A stretch of DNA of 64,000 nucleotides, from positions 31,078,857 through 31,142,856 of the forward strand of contig OX578155.1 of NCBI GenBank assembly GCA_951213105.1, written 5' to 3'. The notes under the pieces are model-generated. The model saw only the letters and a list, made by a program, of their open reading frames with translations, did no database searches and was not told the DNA's origin. Each line of letters begins with the position of its first letter. Within the stretch, counting starts at the first letter, position 1. The position numbers were made by a program, and so were the translations under genes. Below, one piece after another: positions 1 to 9,680 of the stretch. The stretch comes from Amaurobius ferox (lineage: Eukaryota > Arthropoda > Arachnida > Araneae > Amaurobiidae).

Positions 1-180
1 CATACCTCCAAAAGACTGTAAAAGTAATGTAAATCAAATGTGGACACTAATAACTCCAACTTGCATGTCATCAGTAAAAGTATGCCTAGATCATTCTATA
101 TCAAATCAACATAAAAAGTGACATTTTCAGCCTGACTGATATCTACTTTTAAATTACTTGGCTATTTTGTTGGCCAGTCC
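1..180. repeat. Dispersed repeat, left copy
   Basis: About 70 bp here (roughly positions 1-77) recur in the same orientation near 9853-9926, sharing the block 'taatgtaaatcaaatg' and 'aataactccaacttgcat'. The two copies bracket the large inverted repeat that fills 181-9680. No coding potential is seen. Confidence 0.6.
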
Positions 181-1454
181 TAACATTTTAAATTTGAAAG
201 TCAGGTGAATTTTCATGATTCTTAACATATTCGAGTGTCTGTATATTTTGACCTAATCTATGGTTGCATTGAAATAAGGCTTATTTTGTAGCTTTAGATA
301 TGACCTTTCTTATAATATATCACATATCCCTTGTAAGTGATATTTATCTTTTTACGGTCACTTGATTTAACCTTTGATATTGAACTGATATACTATTTAT
401 TTCTATTATACAAAAATTTCAAATTGAGAAAACCAGGGGCTCATACTGAAAGAAAAAGTTCTAAATAAATATATGTTATATGAACGGGCTATTCGAAAGT
501 GCTGGAAATTCACACAAAAGCATAATTTAAAATATTCTTAACATAACATTTTAAATTTGAAAGCAAGTCATAACATTTTAAATTTGAAAGTCAGGTGAAT
601 TTTCATGATTCTTGACATATTCGAGTGTCTGTATATTTTGACCTAATCTATGGTTGCATTGAAATAAGGCTTATTTTGTAGCTTTAGATATGACCTTTCT
701 TATAATATATCACATATCCCTTGTAAGTGATATTTATCTTTTTACGGTCACTTGACCTTTAATATTGAACTGATATACTATTTATTTCTATTATACAAAA
801 ATTTCAAATTGAGAAAACCAGGGGCTCATACTGAAAGAAAAAGTTCTAAATAAATATATGTTATATGAACGGGCTATTCGAAAGTGCTGGAAATTCACAC
901 AAAAGCATAATTTAAAATGTTCTTAACATAACATTTTAAATTTGAAAGCAAGTCATAACATTTTAAATTTGAAAGTCAGGTGAATTTTCATGATTCTTGA
1001 CATATTCGAGTGTCTGTATATTTTGACCTAATCTATAGTTGCATTGAAATAAGGCTTATTTTGTAGCTTTAGATATGACCTTTCTTATAATATATCACAT
1101 ATCCCTTGTAAATGATATTTATCTTTTTACGGTCACTTGATTTAACCTTTGATATTGAATTGATATACTATTTATTTCTATTATACAAAAATTTCAAATT
1201 GAGAAAACCAGGGGCTCATACTGAAAGAAAAAGTTCTAAATAAATGTATGTTATATGAACGGGCTATTCGAAAGTGCTGGAAATTCACACAAAAACATAA
1301 TTTAAAATATTCTTAACATAACATTTTAAATTTGAAAGTCAGGTGAATATTCATGATTCTTGACATATTCGAGTGTCTGTATGTTTTGACCTAATCTATG
1401 GTTGCATTGAAATAAGGCTTATTTTGTAACTTTAGATATGACCTTTCTTATAAT
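181..1454 (+). repeat. Tandem repeat, 363-390 bp unit, about 3.3 copies
   Basis: The unit start 'taacattttaaatttgaaag' recurs at 181, 571, 956 and 1319, giving periods of 390, 385 and 363 bp. The shorter period comes from loss of one copy of a 23 bp internal doublet. Copies differ by only a few bases, so the array is young or homogenised. The fourth unit is cut at 1454 by a hAT insertion and resumes at 5170. No open reading frame spans the units. Confidence 0.92.
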
Positions 1455-1474
1455 CAAGGGTAGAAATTAGAAAA

Positions 1475-1509
1475 ATGAAGTCACTGGTCCAAAGGACCAG
1501 TGACTTCAT
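1475..1509. other. Perfect 16 bp hairpin near the hAT left end
   Basis: Positions 1475-1490 and 1494-1509 are exact reverse complements separated by AAA. The arm contains ACTGGTCC, and the same word recurs singly nearby (1516-1523, 1536-1543) and, as TGGTCCG or its complement, near the other end (5086-5160). Sub-terminal repeats of this sort are usual transposase-binding sites in hAT elements; that role is inferred here. Confidence 0.8.
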
Positions 1510-1634
1510 GACTTCAGTGGTCCGCAACCTTTGTTACTGGTCCGTACACGGGACTTCAATAAATTATAAAATAAAATAAATTACATGTGGAATGTTATGT
1601 GGATTTCCATAAATTCATAAATACCATACCTAGT

Positions 1635-3798
1635 TCAATTAAAAAATATAAATGAAGCGTTGCATAAAATGTAATTTAATTCTTGTGGAATAAAACATAT
1701 AAAGTGAAATGTACACTGCCAAAAAACTACATAATGAAATGCTATTCTGTGACAGAAGCACACAATTTTTCTGTTTCTTTCTCCACTTTCCAGCCACAAT
1801 GAAACTGCAGGTATCGGATTGAAATGTTCAATGTCTGGCGTATCTAAATATACTCTCATTAAGTCATTTAAAGAGTCTGTACACAAAGAGCTACGCCAGT
1901 TGGTTTTGATCTCTTTCATATTTCGAAAACCTCTTTCACACTCTGATGATGTACTTGGTATGGTGAGTAATACATCTATTACTGCCAAGATATTTGAATG
2001 TCCAATATGATGCTGAGCATTAATATCCTTCCATGTTAAAGTATTTGGTTCTTCATTACGTAAGTATAATGCTTTCTTTAAAGTTTTCCACTCCAGTTCA
2101 ACTTAAGAGGTTTGGATGTCAAATTTTTTTAGAGTACTTTCATAATTCTCAAGGATAGCACTGAATTCTGGCTCTCCAAAATTCTCTGGACATGGTTTTA
2201 ATGTCCATTCACCTAATGAAAGGATTCTGCTAACACAAAGTAAACTTTCATTCAAATCAGTAAATCGCTCTTTCAGTTGCAGAATGGTATTTTCAATGAA
2301 CTGTTGAAAATTTCTTCCAGTGATGTGCTCATTTCTCTTCTTTTTTTCGACAGTAAAATCAAACTTATCCATCTTATTTTTTATTTTTTCAGTGTTTTCG
2401 ATAAGATTTCTTAAGGAATCGGTAACTGCTTCCACACATGCAAACGCATGAAATAATGTTGTGTTACGATCTTGTAATGTTAGTGACACTTTTTGCAAGC
2501 AGCACACTACTTCACTCAATTCTAATGCAACATAAATCAGTGAAGGCATAGTCAAAGATTTAAGAAGACCAAGGGACACAGCAGCTGAATCAGTTTTTGA
2601 TCTCAAAGAGCAATTTTCCAACTGCAGTTTTAAGGCATGATATGTCTCCCAAAAATTCTTCAGCGCTATATTTAAATGGGGCAGCCAACATGTTCCACCA
2701 ACTCTGGTGGGAACTAACTGTTTAATTTCCAGTGATACACAAGCTTCCTTCAATTCTGCCCTGTTCAAAGGGCTGTTATGATAAAATTTATACAACTTAA
2801 AAAAAAGTTTTCTACATCATAATAAGCTTTAAACCTTTTCAGCATGTTTTTAAATACCAGCTCTAACCTATGAGCCATGCAGTGAAGTCCAATTACAGCA
2901 GGTTGTTCATCTGAGATTCTCTTTCTCACTCCAGATTTACACCCTTGCATTGTGCAGCACCATCCGCAACATAGCACAAAAGGTTTTCAAATGGCTTTTC
3001 TGTAGCCTGAAGTACACCAGAACATGCATTTCGTAATGCTAAAAAAATTGATTCAGCGTCAACTTTCTGAAGAGAAATTATATCTAGAAAATTCGTGTAC
3101 ATTTCCCCCTTCTTACAGAATACTAGATATATTATTAATTGTTCTATTACAGCACTGTCTGTAGATTCATTACATAGTAAAGAGAAACATTTCACTTCCT
3201 GAATATCACTGGAAAGCTGTTGAAAACAAGCCTTAGATATATACTTGACAAATTCTTTGCAAGCTTTATCACTTTGGTAGTTTTCTCCAATATCAAGATT
3301 TTTCATGACATCTAATTTGCACTGCCACACAAAATCAGTGAATGGACGTGAATGTTTCGCTAAGGCATGAGCTGTGCGAAAAAGGTATATAAGTCTGTCT
3401 TTCTGGCATTGTTGCAAAGACAGCAAGGCTCTGCTAGCTTGAGATGTGCCTGGGACTTCTTTGGCTCTTTCTAACATGTCTAGAATTTGACCATGCTGAG
3501 TGCTGGAAGCATGGACATTATAGAATATAGCATTTATAGAATCTAGCTTAAAATTAGCCCTTCCTTTAAAAAATGCTGATTCTTTATCAGCATATTTTGA
3601 GTTTCTACAAAGTTTGCAGAACATTTCATTTTTTTCAGTATCATATTTCAACCAAGGGAAATGCCTCAGCCATTGCGCCTGAAATTTTCTTATTCTCTGC
3701 TCTTTGTCATACTTTTTGTCACTCTCCTTCTTGCTGCAGTCACTTGTATTCTTTTTCTTTTTCGTTGGGGGTTCGCTACCGATGCCGTAACGCCACAT
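1635..3798 (-). pseudogene. hAT transposase (ZNF862/KIAA1586-like), disrupted
   Basis: Transposase for cut-and-paste movement of the surrounding element. The start at 3798 gives a lysine-rich N-terminus, then a TTF/BED-like zinc region around residues 35-70 with FPWLKYD and a CKLC pair followed by a distant histidine. The middle is the RNase-H-like domain, including LLCNESTDSA and HCMAHRLELVFKN. The C-terminus carries the hAT dimerisation signature PSTSSECERGF near 1920-1945. Three lesions are visible: a frame change in 2926-2977, another near 2795-2810 beside a run of A, and one in-frame TAA at 2103-2105, after which the same frame stays open to 1635. Without the lesions it would be of ordinary hAT size (about 650-700 residues). 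It cannot make a full protein as it stands. Confidence 0.9.
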
Positions 3799-5169
3799 TT
3801 TAAACAGCTAAATCAAATTGCGATAAGATAAAACAAACTTTTTTTCAAAGCAATTTCTGTGAATTCTTAAAACCAAAGACAAAAAATAAAGTTTTAACTC
3901 AGGACTGTTAAAGTTTAAATTCAGGACTGTTCACCATGCTGAATTTGCCTTTTGACGATTAGGTGTTGTGAGATCATGTTTGTCTATACACCCTATAAAG
4001 TACGACCGTTGTTCCATTTCTTCCCTTTTGTTGCCATAAAGATGAAGACAAATATTCTAAATACGTGACAACCTCAAAATATGGGAGAAAGAAAGCGATG
4101 GGGGAAGAAGCAATGCCCAGGATACATTCCAGTTCCCCTCCCCGTTTTCACAGCAGGAGTCCGTGGGGAACAGGCTTCCGGAAATCGGCCGTCCTCCTGT
4201 CCTTGCTGGGTTAAAATTCGGAGAGGACTGCCAATTTTCTGAAGTTGTCGTCCTCCCGGACGGCCTTGAGATTATTGAGATTAGAGATTCCGCAAAAAAT
4301 AAATAAATAAGTTATCATCGTAAAATTATAGCGAAAGTCGCACTTTCCCGTGCCATAAATGAAAATTGTTTGCAAATCCCCCCTCCCCCCATAAACTTAG
4401 CTAGTGTGCATTATCAACGCCTTCTTTCTAGGAGAGCCGTCAGGTCTGCATTGTAACTACAAGCCATAGTTCTTTTCTCTTTCCTCATATCCCCCACCCA
4501 ATGAATCCGATGACTGAGTGAAAATGCAATAGATAGCAAGCTCACGATCGAAGTGACTTGTTCTGTTGTTATTTATTTACCTCTCCTTCAAATTTCCAAA
4601 CATTGGAAAGAGGAGAGATCTGTTACCCCTCTGCACCCACCCATAGATCGGAATTCCGACGGGTTCAGTCATCGGCGAGTTTGATCGCAGTGGCTAAGCG
4701 CTGTGAGGTTGGTGTATAAATATTCAGTTATCGCACTTTATCCTGAAGCATCTGCTTCTAATTTATTATTATTGTGCGATATATTTGTGCACACATGTTA
4801 AAGAATATAATGTGAAAAAAAAATTCTTAGGAGGACAGGTAAAAAATGTTAACAGCCGTCCTTGAGGACGGGCTAGATTTTACAGGTTTCCCAAAGCCTG
4901 GTAGGGAGTCAGAATAGCCAGATGTCTTGCGGGCGCGGGAAGGAGGAAGGAAAGGGGGTGACAAAATTACAAACACGGAAGCAGTATTGTTTACTTTCCC
5001 CAGACTATTGAATATCGTCTTTCTTTGCATAAGTGCTGAGGGGAAAATTTAATTTACGAGAGAGAAATGGGAATAAAAGGTTACTAGTCCGACGGACCAA
5101 TATAATTTATATTCTGCTGGTCCGTTGGGTGTTTTTGTGGTCTCGGACCACCGTTAATTTCGAGCCCTG
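3799..5169. other. Non-coding 5' part of the hAT element
   Basis: About 1.37 kb between the transposase start and the right end holds no convincing reading frame. It is richer in G and C than the surroundings and has several runs related to CCGTCCT and its complement (for example near 4187, 4247 and 4855). It probably contains the transposase promoter and leader. Nothing more specific can be read. Confidence 0.5.
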
Positions 5170-5400
5170 CTTATAATATATCACATATCCCTTGTAAGTG
5201 ATATTTATCTTTTTAAGGTCACTTGATTTAACCTTTGATATTGAACTGATATACTATTTATTTCTATTATACAAAAATTTCAAATTGAGAAAACCAGGGG
5301 CTCATACTGAAAGAAAAAGTTCTAAATAAATATATGTTATATGAACAGGCTATTCGAAAGTGCTGGAAATTCACACAAAAGCATAATTTAAAATATTCTT
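5170..5400 (+). repeat. Tandem-repeat unit, continuation after the hAT
   Basis: Sequence from 5170 continues the unit broken at 1454, including 'aaaaccaggggctcatactg' and the closing 'cataatttaaaatattctta'. It shows that the hAT landed in an existing array. Confidence 0.93.
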
Positions 5401-5840
5401 AAGAAATAAGCATCATTATTCTTAACTAAAAGATAAACATTTTCTAATGTGCATTTGATTTTATAAATTTTATTTTATTGAATTCTAAGATTTGAAAGAT
5501 AATACAGGTATCATTAATCATAATGTTAAGTAGACACACTAACATTGCTATTTTGTGTGTATATATATGATCCCTTATATAAAAAATAAATGTATTTCAG
5601 TGATATTAAACCCTAATTTAGTAGAATAAAAACTGAAATTTTATTTTTAGAATTTTTGTAGCCATCTGTATTTCAATCATACATCCATGGCCTCCACTCC
5701 ATCTGTATTCTCAGTGTTTTGGGATCAAATAGTTTAGTCTATTAAAGGTCTTATGTTTCCTTTGGATGAGTGGATGAGCACTTTATAAAAACAAATGTTT
5801 GGGATAGGTAAAATGTATTGGTAATCTTAGAAGTATATAC
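5401..5840 (+). repeat. Left arm of large inverted repeat
   Basis: This stretch matches, on the opposite strand, 8574-8735 followed by 6990-7241. Examples are 'cttaactaaaag' against 'cttttagttaag' near 8705, and 'ggatgagtggatg' near 5765 against 'catccactcatcc' near 7053. The match is diverged but continuous across the Tc1 insertion site. Confidence 0.8.
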
Positions 5841-5914
5841 TGACACTAATCACATACCTAGATTTTTAGCATCCCCCCCCCTCCCCTGAGCAAAGAATTC
5901 CAAGGGGCCTCTAC
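5841..5914. other. Centre of the inverted repeat, left of the SINE
   Basis: Short single-copy stretch with a run of C at about 5873-5881. No feature is recognised. Confidence 0.4.
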
Positions 5915-5929
5915 ACATAATGTATATGT

Positions 5930-6315
5930 AAGGCCAACGGCCGTACCGTGCTGATAACACCGGTTCTCGTTAGATCACCGAAGTCAAGCAGCATCGGGCG
6001 CGGATAGTACTTGGTGGGTGACCACCTCGGAACGCCGCGTGCTGTTGGCCATCTCGGGTGCGGTATCCCCGTGGTTTGCGCGCTAGATTTGCACGCTGCC
6101 ACAAATGCCGCCGTGTTCATGCGGAGTACGATCACGTTAAACATGTGGGTCCGTAAGTCCTTCCGAGAGGTTGGTGGTAGGGGAAGGAGGGTACGGTCCC
6201 TGTGGATGCCTCCCCCACTGGGTTCCGGTCTAAATTGGGTGGCACTTCCCGGCCGTCCATACAGTTACCTTACACCTTTCTGGTAGGTCGGACGGTCTGG
6301 GTCTCAACATCAACA
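5930..6315 (+). mobile_element. SINE with 5S rRNA head and tRNA-SINE body
   Basis: A 386 bp retroposon bounded by the perfect 15 bp duplication ACATAATGTATATGT (5915-5929 and 6316-6330). The first 117 bp are 5S rRNA-like. A degenerate tRNA-type segment follows (about 6055-6095; the A-box region is recognisable but the B-box is missing). The body then matches the tRNA-headed SINEs at 11388, 11987 and 30489 closely, for example 'agtccttccgagaggttggt' and 'tgtggatgcctcccc'. The tail ends in CAACATCAACAAC. It would depend on Pol III and on LINE machinery supplied elsewhere. The perfect duplication suggests a fairly recent insertion. Confidence 0.93.
5933..6049 (+). pseudogene. 5S rRNA-like SINE head
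   Basis: Begins GCCAACGGCC and ends GCTGTTGGC, the pairing ends expected for 5S helix I. The Pol III internal control region is recognisable: box A as 'agtcaagcagcatcgggc', the intermediate element as 'ggatagta', and box C around 'ggtgggtgaccacctcgg'. Because it continues into the SINE body without a T-run terminator, it is a retroposed promoter head and not a 5S gene. Confidence 0.9.
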
Positions 6316-6330
6316 ACATAATGTATATGT

Positions 6331-6989
6331 TTTAGTCTTGCTAAACTAAAAGTTTATTCAATACACTTACTTAAAAAGAGAAAGGTTCTGTGTTTAATTT
6401 ATGTATTTATCAAATATTTTATCTGATTTTATAAAATAACTGAAATTAATTTGTAAAATGACAAATTGAATTCATATTAACTATTTTATTTATATTTTTC
6501 AATGATGCATTTAAAGATATTTTTGATAGTGCATGCGAAAATCGCTTTAAATTTATAGCCTCAGAAAAGGTTGCACTTGTATCCTGGTAATACCAATTTT
6601 CATAACCTTTTGCAATACAGTTCATAAAAGTTTTTCAATTAACACAAATGATATTTCATTTGAGATCATTATTTCAAATATTTATAAACATAGCAGTTTC
6701 AATTTCTTATTCTGTGTCCTGAAGAGATTACTTTATGATGGTACATCACATCACCTGCTGGCACCTCGGAAAGATAAAAAGCATTTAGTTGTATTTGGAT
6801 AGAGCAGATCATTCTAATATAGTTTAAGTAATTCAACTCTTTAGCAAAATTTTTAATATTTGAATGTTTTTACACTGTTTCAAACACTTGCTTTCACTTT
6901 TATTAAACTTATGTTTCAGTTGTTGCAATATTTCAGAGTAGGAAGTATTGCAAGTTTTATTCTGCCTCTTCCTCCAGATATGTCACTGG
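6331..6989. other. Single-copy centre of the inverted repeat
   Basis: About 660 bp of AT-rich sequence between the SINE and the right arm. No gene, RNA or repeat was recognised in it. Confidence 0.4.
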
Positions 6990-7241
6990 AGGATTAAACA
7001 AACAAAATTGCTGGTACATTTCACCATCCCAAACATCTATTTTTATAGGGTGCCCATCCACTCATCCAATGGAAACACAAGTAGACTAAACAATTTATGA
7101 TCGTAGCACATGATAGCATAGCTGGAGGTCATGTTTGTAGAAAACTATTCAAATTCTAAAAATAAAATTCAAGATTTTATTCCAGTTTTTATTTGTTATT
7201 TTATTAAATATTTTCTACTCTCACTGAAATACATATTTAAA
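6990..7241 (-). repeat. Right arm of large inverted repeat, first part
   Basis: Reverse-strand match to about 5590-5840, including the 'gatgagtggatg' block. It is separated from the rest of the arm (8574-8735) by a Tc1 element. Confidence 0.78.
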
Positions 7242-8507
7242 CACCCCGGACAAAATATTATGAAATCAGCATTTACTGCGAGCCTGTAGGCTCGCAGTAA
7301 GTCATCACTATAAGAGCATGTGTCTGCAGCTCACCTCACATATGCGAACAGAGGTGGAGGTCAAAGAGGAAGGTTGAATGTGTTGCAAACCTTGAGATCA
7401 GTATGCTTCATTCGTTCGTAAAGTTGGAAATTGGCTGCAAACGAGACATCACCGATATGCAAAAGGGGGCCATAGTGTTTGGCCTGGAACACTGCTACAA
7501 AGTTGCAGAGATTGCAGCGTTCTTGGGTGTGACAGCATCTACAGTAAATACAGTGCATAAACAATGGATTTTGTCTGGAACAAGTAGTTTCTGGTGATGC
7601 AATGCCAGCCACAAGACAATACTAACCCCGAGAGATCTTAGATATGTGAGGTGCATGGATACCGCTAATCGCTTCCAAACCAGGGACCAATTGGTAGCAC
7701 AGGTTAATGCTGAACCAGGTCCATCTATTTCCAAGTGCACCCTGCGCTGGGAGCTGCATTGCATGGAATTATTCAGCTGTATACCCCGGCAATGTCCTTG
7801 GATCACAGCAGCCCCAAAACAGAAGAGACTCCAATGGGCTCAAGAACATCAACACTGAACTGTGGATGACTGGCGACATGTAGTATGGTCAGATGAATCA
7901 TGCTTCTGCTTGTATGCCAATGATGCATGTTTCCGCATCACCAGGAGGTCCGAAGAGGTGTATCATCTGGACTATCTCCAGAGATCAGTGCAGCTCGGGA
8001 ATGGGAGTGTGATGCTTTTGGGGTGTATTTTGGCAACTGGCATTGGACCACTGGCGAAAGTTAACAATCGAATGAAGGCTGTGAATTGCATCCCCATCTT
8101 GGATGACCACGTCAGCCCTTATATGGACTTTCAGCATGGAGAGGGCCTTGTCACCGAACCTGGCTACTAAGACGACAATTATACCATGCATCATGCCAGA
8201 TGTGTTCAGGACTGGTTCACAGAACATGAGGTTAATCTCCCACACCTCACTTGGCCCACCAATCTGCCTGACCTTAACGTCATCTAGAAAATGTGGGACA
8301 CTTTGGAAATTGCTGTCAAGAGGAGTGTTGCACATCCACAGTCACTAGCGAAATTGATGGATGAGTGGATCAACATCACTGCAGACTCTATCTAGCCCCA
8401 TTTGAACAGTATGCCCCAGAAGATCTAAGCAGTGATCAGGGCACATTGTGATGTAACCAAGTATTAAATTCAATAAAATCTTATTTCATAATATTTTGTC
8501 CGGGGTG
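7242..8507 (+). mobile_element. Tc1-like transposon, 1.27 kb, inactive
   Basis: Ends are the inverted pair CACCCCGGACAAAATATTAT (7242) and its complement ending at 8507. The interior encodes a broken Tc1-type transposase. A clean TA duplication is not seen at either end. The last part of the element is duplicated directly downstream. Confidence 0.9.
7403..8395 (+). pseudogene. Tc1-type transposase, disrupted
   Basis: DDE/D transposase of the Tc1/IS630 group. The fragment at 7403-7597 holds the paired-like helix-turn-helix (IAAFLGVTASTVNTVHKQW). The block at 7862-8170 holds the first catalytic aspartate in VVWSDESCF. After a frame change, DDNYTMHHA at 8171-8197 holds the second. The motif WPTNLPDLNVI follows, but the third catalytic position, normally glutamate, is a TAG stop at 8285-8287. 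As the sequence stands, 36 codons separate the second aspartate from that stop, against 34 in typical DD34E members. Several frame changes and stops make it non-functional. Confidence 0.92.
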
Positions 8508-8573
8508 ATCAGGGCACATGGTGATATAACCAAGTATTAAATTCAATAAAATCTTATTTCATAATATTTTAAG
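8508..8573 (+). repeat. Partial duplication of the Tc1 3' end
   Basis: 8508-8573 repeats most of 8433-8507 (both contain 'aaccaagtattaaattcaat') but lacks the final GTCCGGGGTG. This is a local direct duplication and not a second insertion. Confidence 0.85.
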
Positions 8574-8735
8574 AGGGTATTTATCTATCTATATATATAT
8601 ATATATACACAAAAGAAAATAGCAATGTTAGTAAGTATTTAAAAAAAAATAGGAATAAATATAATTTGTAAAATCATATACACATTAGGAAATGTTTTTA
8701 ACTTTTAGTTAAGATAATGTTTATTTCTTATGAAT
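8574..8735 (-). repeat. Right arm of large inverted repeat, second part
   Basis: Reverse-strand match to about 5401-5580. It contains a (TA)n/(TATC)n microsatellite at about 8584-8609, where the left arm has a shorter TA run. Confidence 0.78.
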
Positions 8736-9310
8736 TATTTAGTCGATTATGCTGGTTTTGTTTTTGTTGACAAATGCGGGTTGGTCATTTGGCCATTAGG
8801 CCAACAGACAGCTAGCTCTCCAGTATTTTTCTATTAGAGAATTAAAAGTCACTAGTGCAATGCACTTGTCTAAATGTTTTACATACATAGGCTGTCCCAA
8901 GTCACATAAAGTACAATCCGGGGAAGCAGCAAGGCCAATTTGATGGAGAAGCCTGAGACAGTCGTAACCAATCTGACTTGGTAACTGCTTCTCTTCGAGG
9001 AACCTCTGGAATGACTGATGTATCCGCTGAGGATGCTCCATCACTTTCCTTTAGATGCTTTCAGAGATTCTGACTCAATTTCTTTTCATGTTTCACCAAC
9101 ACCATCATAATTTGGGTTCTTTTTACCTGAGAAAGACCTCTGGCATTCCATTGGAGCACTTTCAATTGTGGCAAATCCTTAAAAGGACATTTTATTTTGG
9201 TATTAGTAACCATTTCAAAAAAGCTTGGAGAATGGCAAGAGCTGTAGTAGATTTAGCACTACCCAGGGTACACCACGTACAGCCTACTACTTACTCAATT
9301 ATAATTTTGT
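8736..9310 (-). mobile_element. Fragment of a non-LTR retrotransposon (probable)
   Basis: This segment interrupts the inverted repeat: sequence on either side matches the left arm, this does not. On the minus strand 8796-9044 reads a polypeptide ending in a Cys/His cluster of the form C-x2-C...H-x4-C, followed by a KYWRA-like end. This resembles the C-terminal region after the RNase H domain in arthropod LINE ORF2 proteins. No reverse transcriptase motif is present, so it is a truncated 3' piece at best. Confidence 0.45.
8796..9044 (-). pseudogene. LINE ORF2 C-terminal fragment (tentative)
   Basis: The frame gives about 82 residues including LHQIGLAASPDC, a CTLC pair and HLDKC, then KYWRASCLLA before the stop. 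The Cys/His spacing and the aromatic KYW ending recall the tail of arthropod LINE ORF2. It could be an unrelated chance frame; the Cys/His spacing is the main support. Confidence 0.4.
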
Positions 9311-9680
9311 ATGGGTTTTCGGTATTTTTCGAATAACTGTTCATATAACATGTATTTATTTAGAATTATTTTACAGTATGAACTCCTGGTTTTCCCAACT
9401 TGAAATTTTTATATAATAGTGATAAATAGCATATCAACAAAATATATGTATAATAATTTTTTTTAATTAAATATATACTTTTCTTGCTGTTTAAGATCAA
9501 AGGTCAAATCAAGTGACTTTGAAATGAAAGTATCATAGAGTTATATGACATATCATATGAAAGATTAATCTTTAAGCTACAAAATAAGTCTTACTTCAGT
9601 GCAATTGGTAGATTAGGTCAAAATATACAGACCTTTAAATATGTCAAGAATCATAAAAAATTCCCAGATTTTCCCAAATT
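9311..9680 (-). repeat. Inverted copy of the 363 bp tandem unit
   Basis: Reading the minus strand gives the same order of blocks as 181-560, for example 'ttcaagttgggaaaaccagg' (unit: 'ttcaaattgagaaaaccagg') and 'ttgacctaatctacc' near 9610. It is more diverged than the copies at 181-1454 are from each other. Confidence 0.85.

Larger units (their letters stand above)
1455..5169 (-). mobile_element. hAT DNA transposon, 3.7 kb, inserted in the tandem repeat
   Basis: The element is flanked by the perfect 8 bp duplication CTTATAAT (1447-1454 and 5170-5177). Joining the flanks restores the tandem-repeat unit exactly as seen in the other copies. The left end reads CAAGGGTAGAAATTAG and the right end, reversed, CAGGGCTCGAAATTAAC; these are short imperfect terminal inverted repeats of the hAT type. 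Both sub-termini carry repeated TGGTCCG-like words. The transposase is on the minus strand and is broken. Eight-base target duplication, CAGGG-type ends and the encoded protein together make the hAT assignment firm. Confidence 0.95.

Noticed and set aside
5933..6049. A functional 5S rRNA gene
   Set aside because: It runs into a SINE body without a terminator and lies inside a perfect 15 bp target duplication.
5911..6286. Two overlapping frames of 77 and 91 codons on opposite strands
   Set aside because: Both lie in the 5S-headed SINE. The same kind of frame appears in other SINE copies (11412-11651, 12012-12227, 30425-30745).
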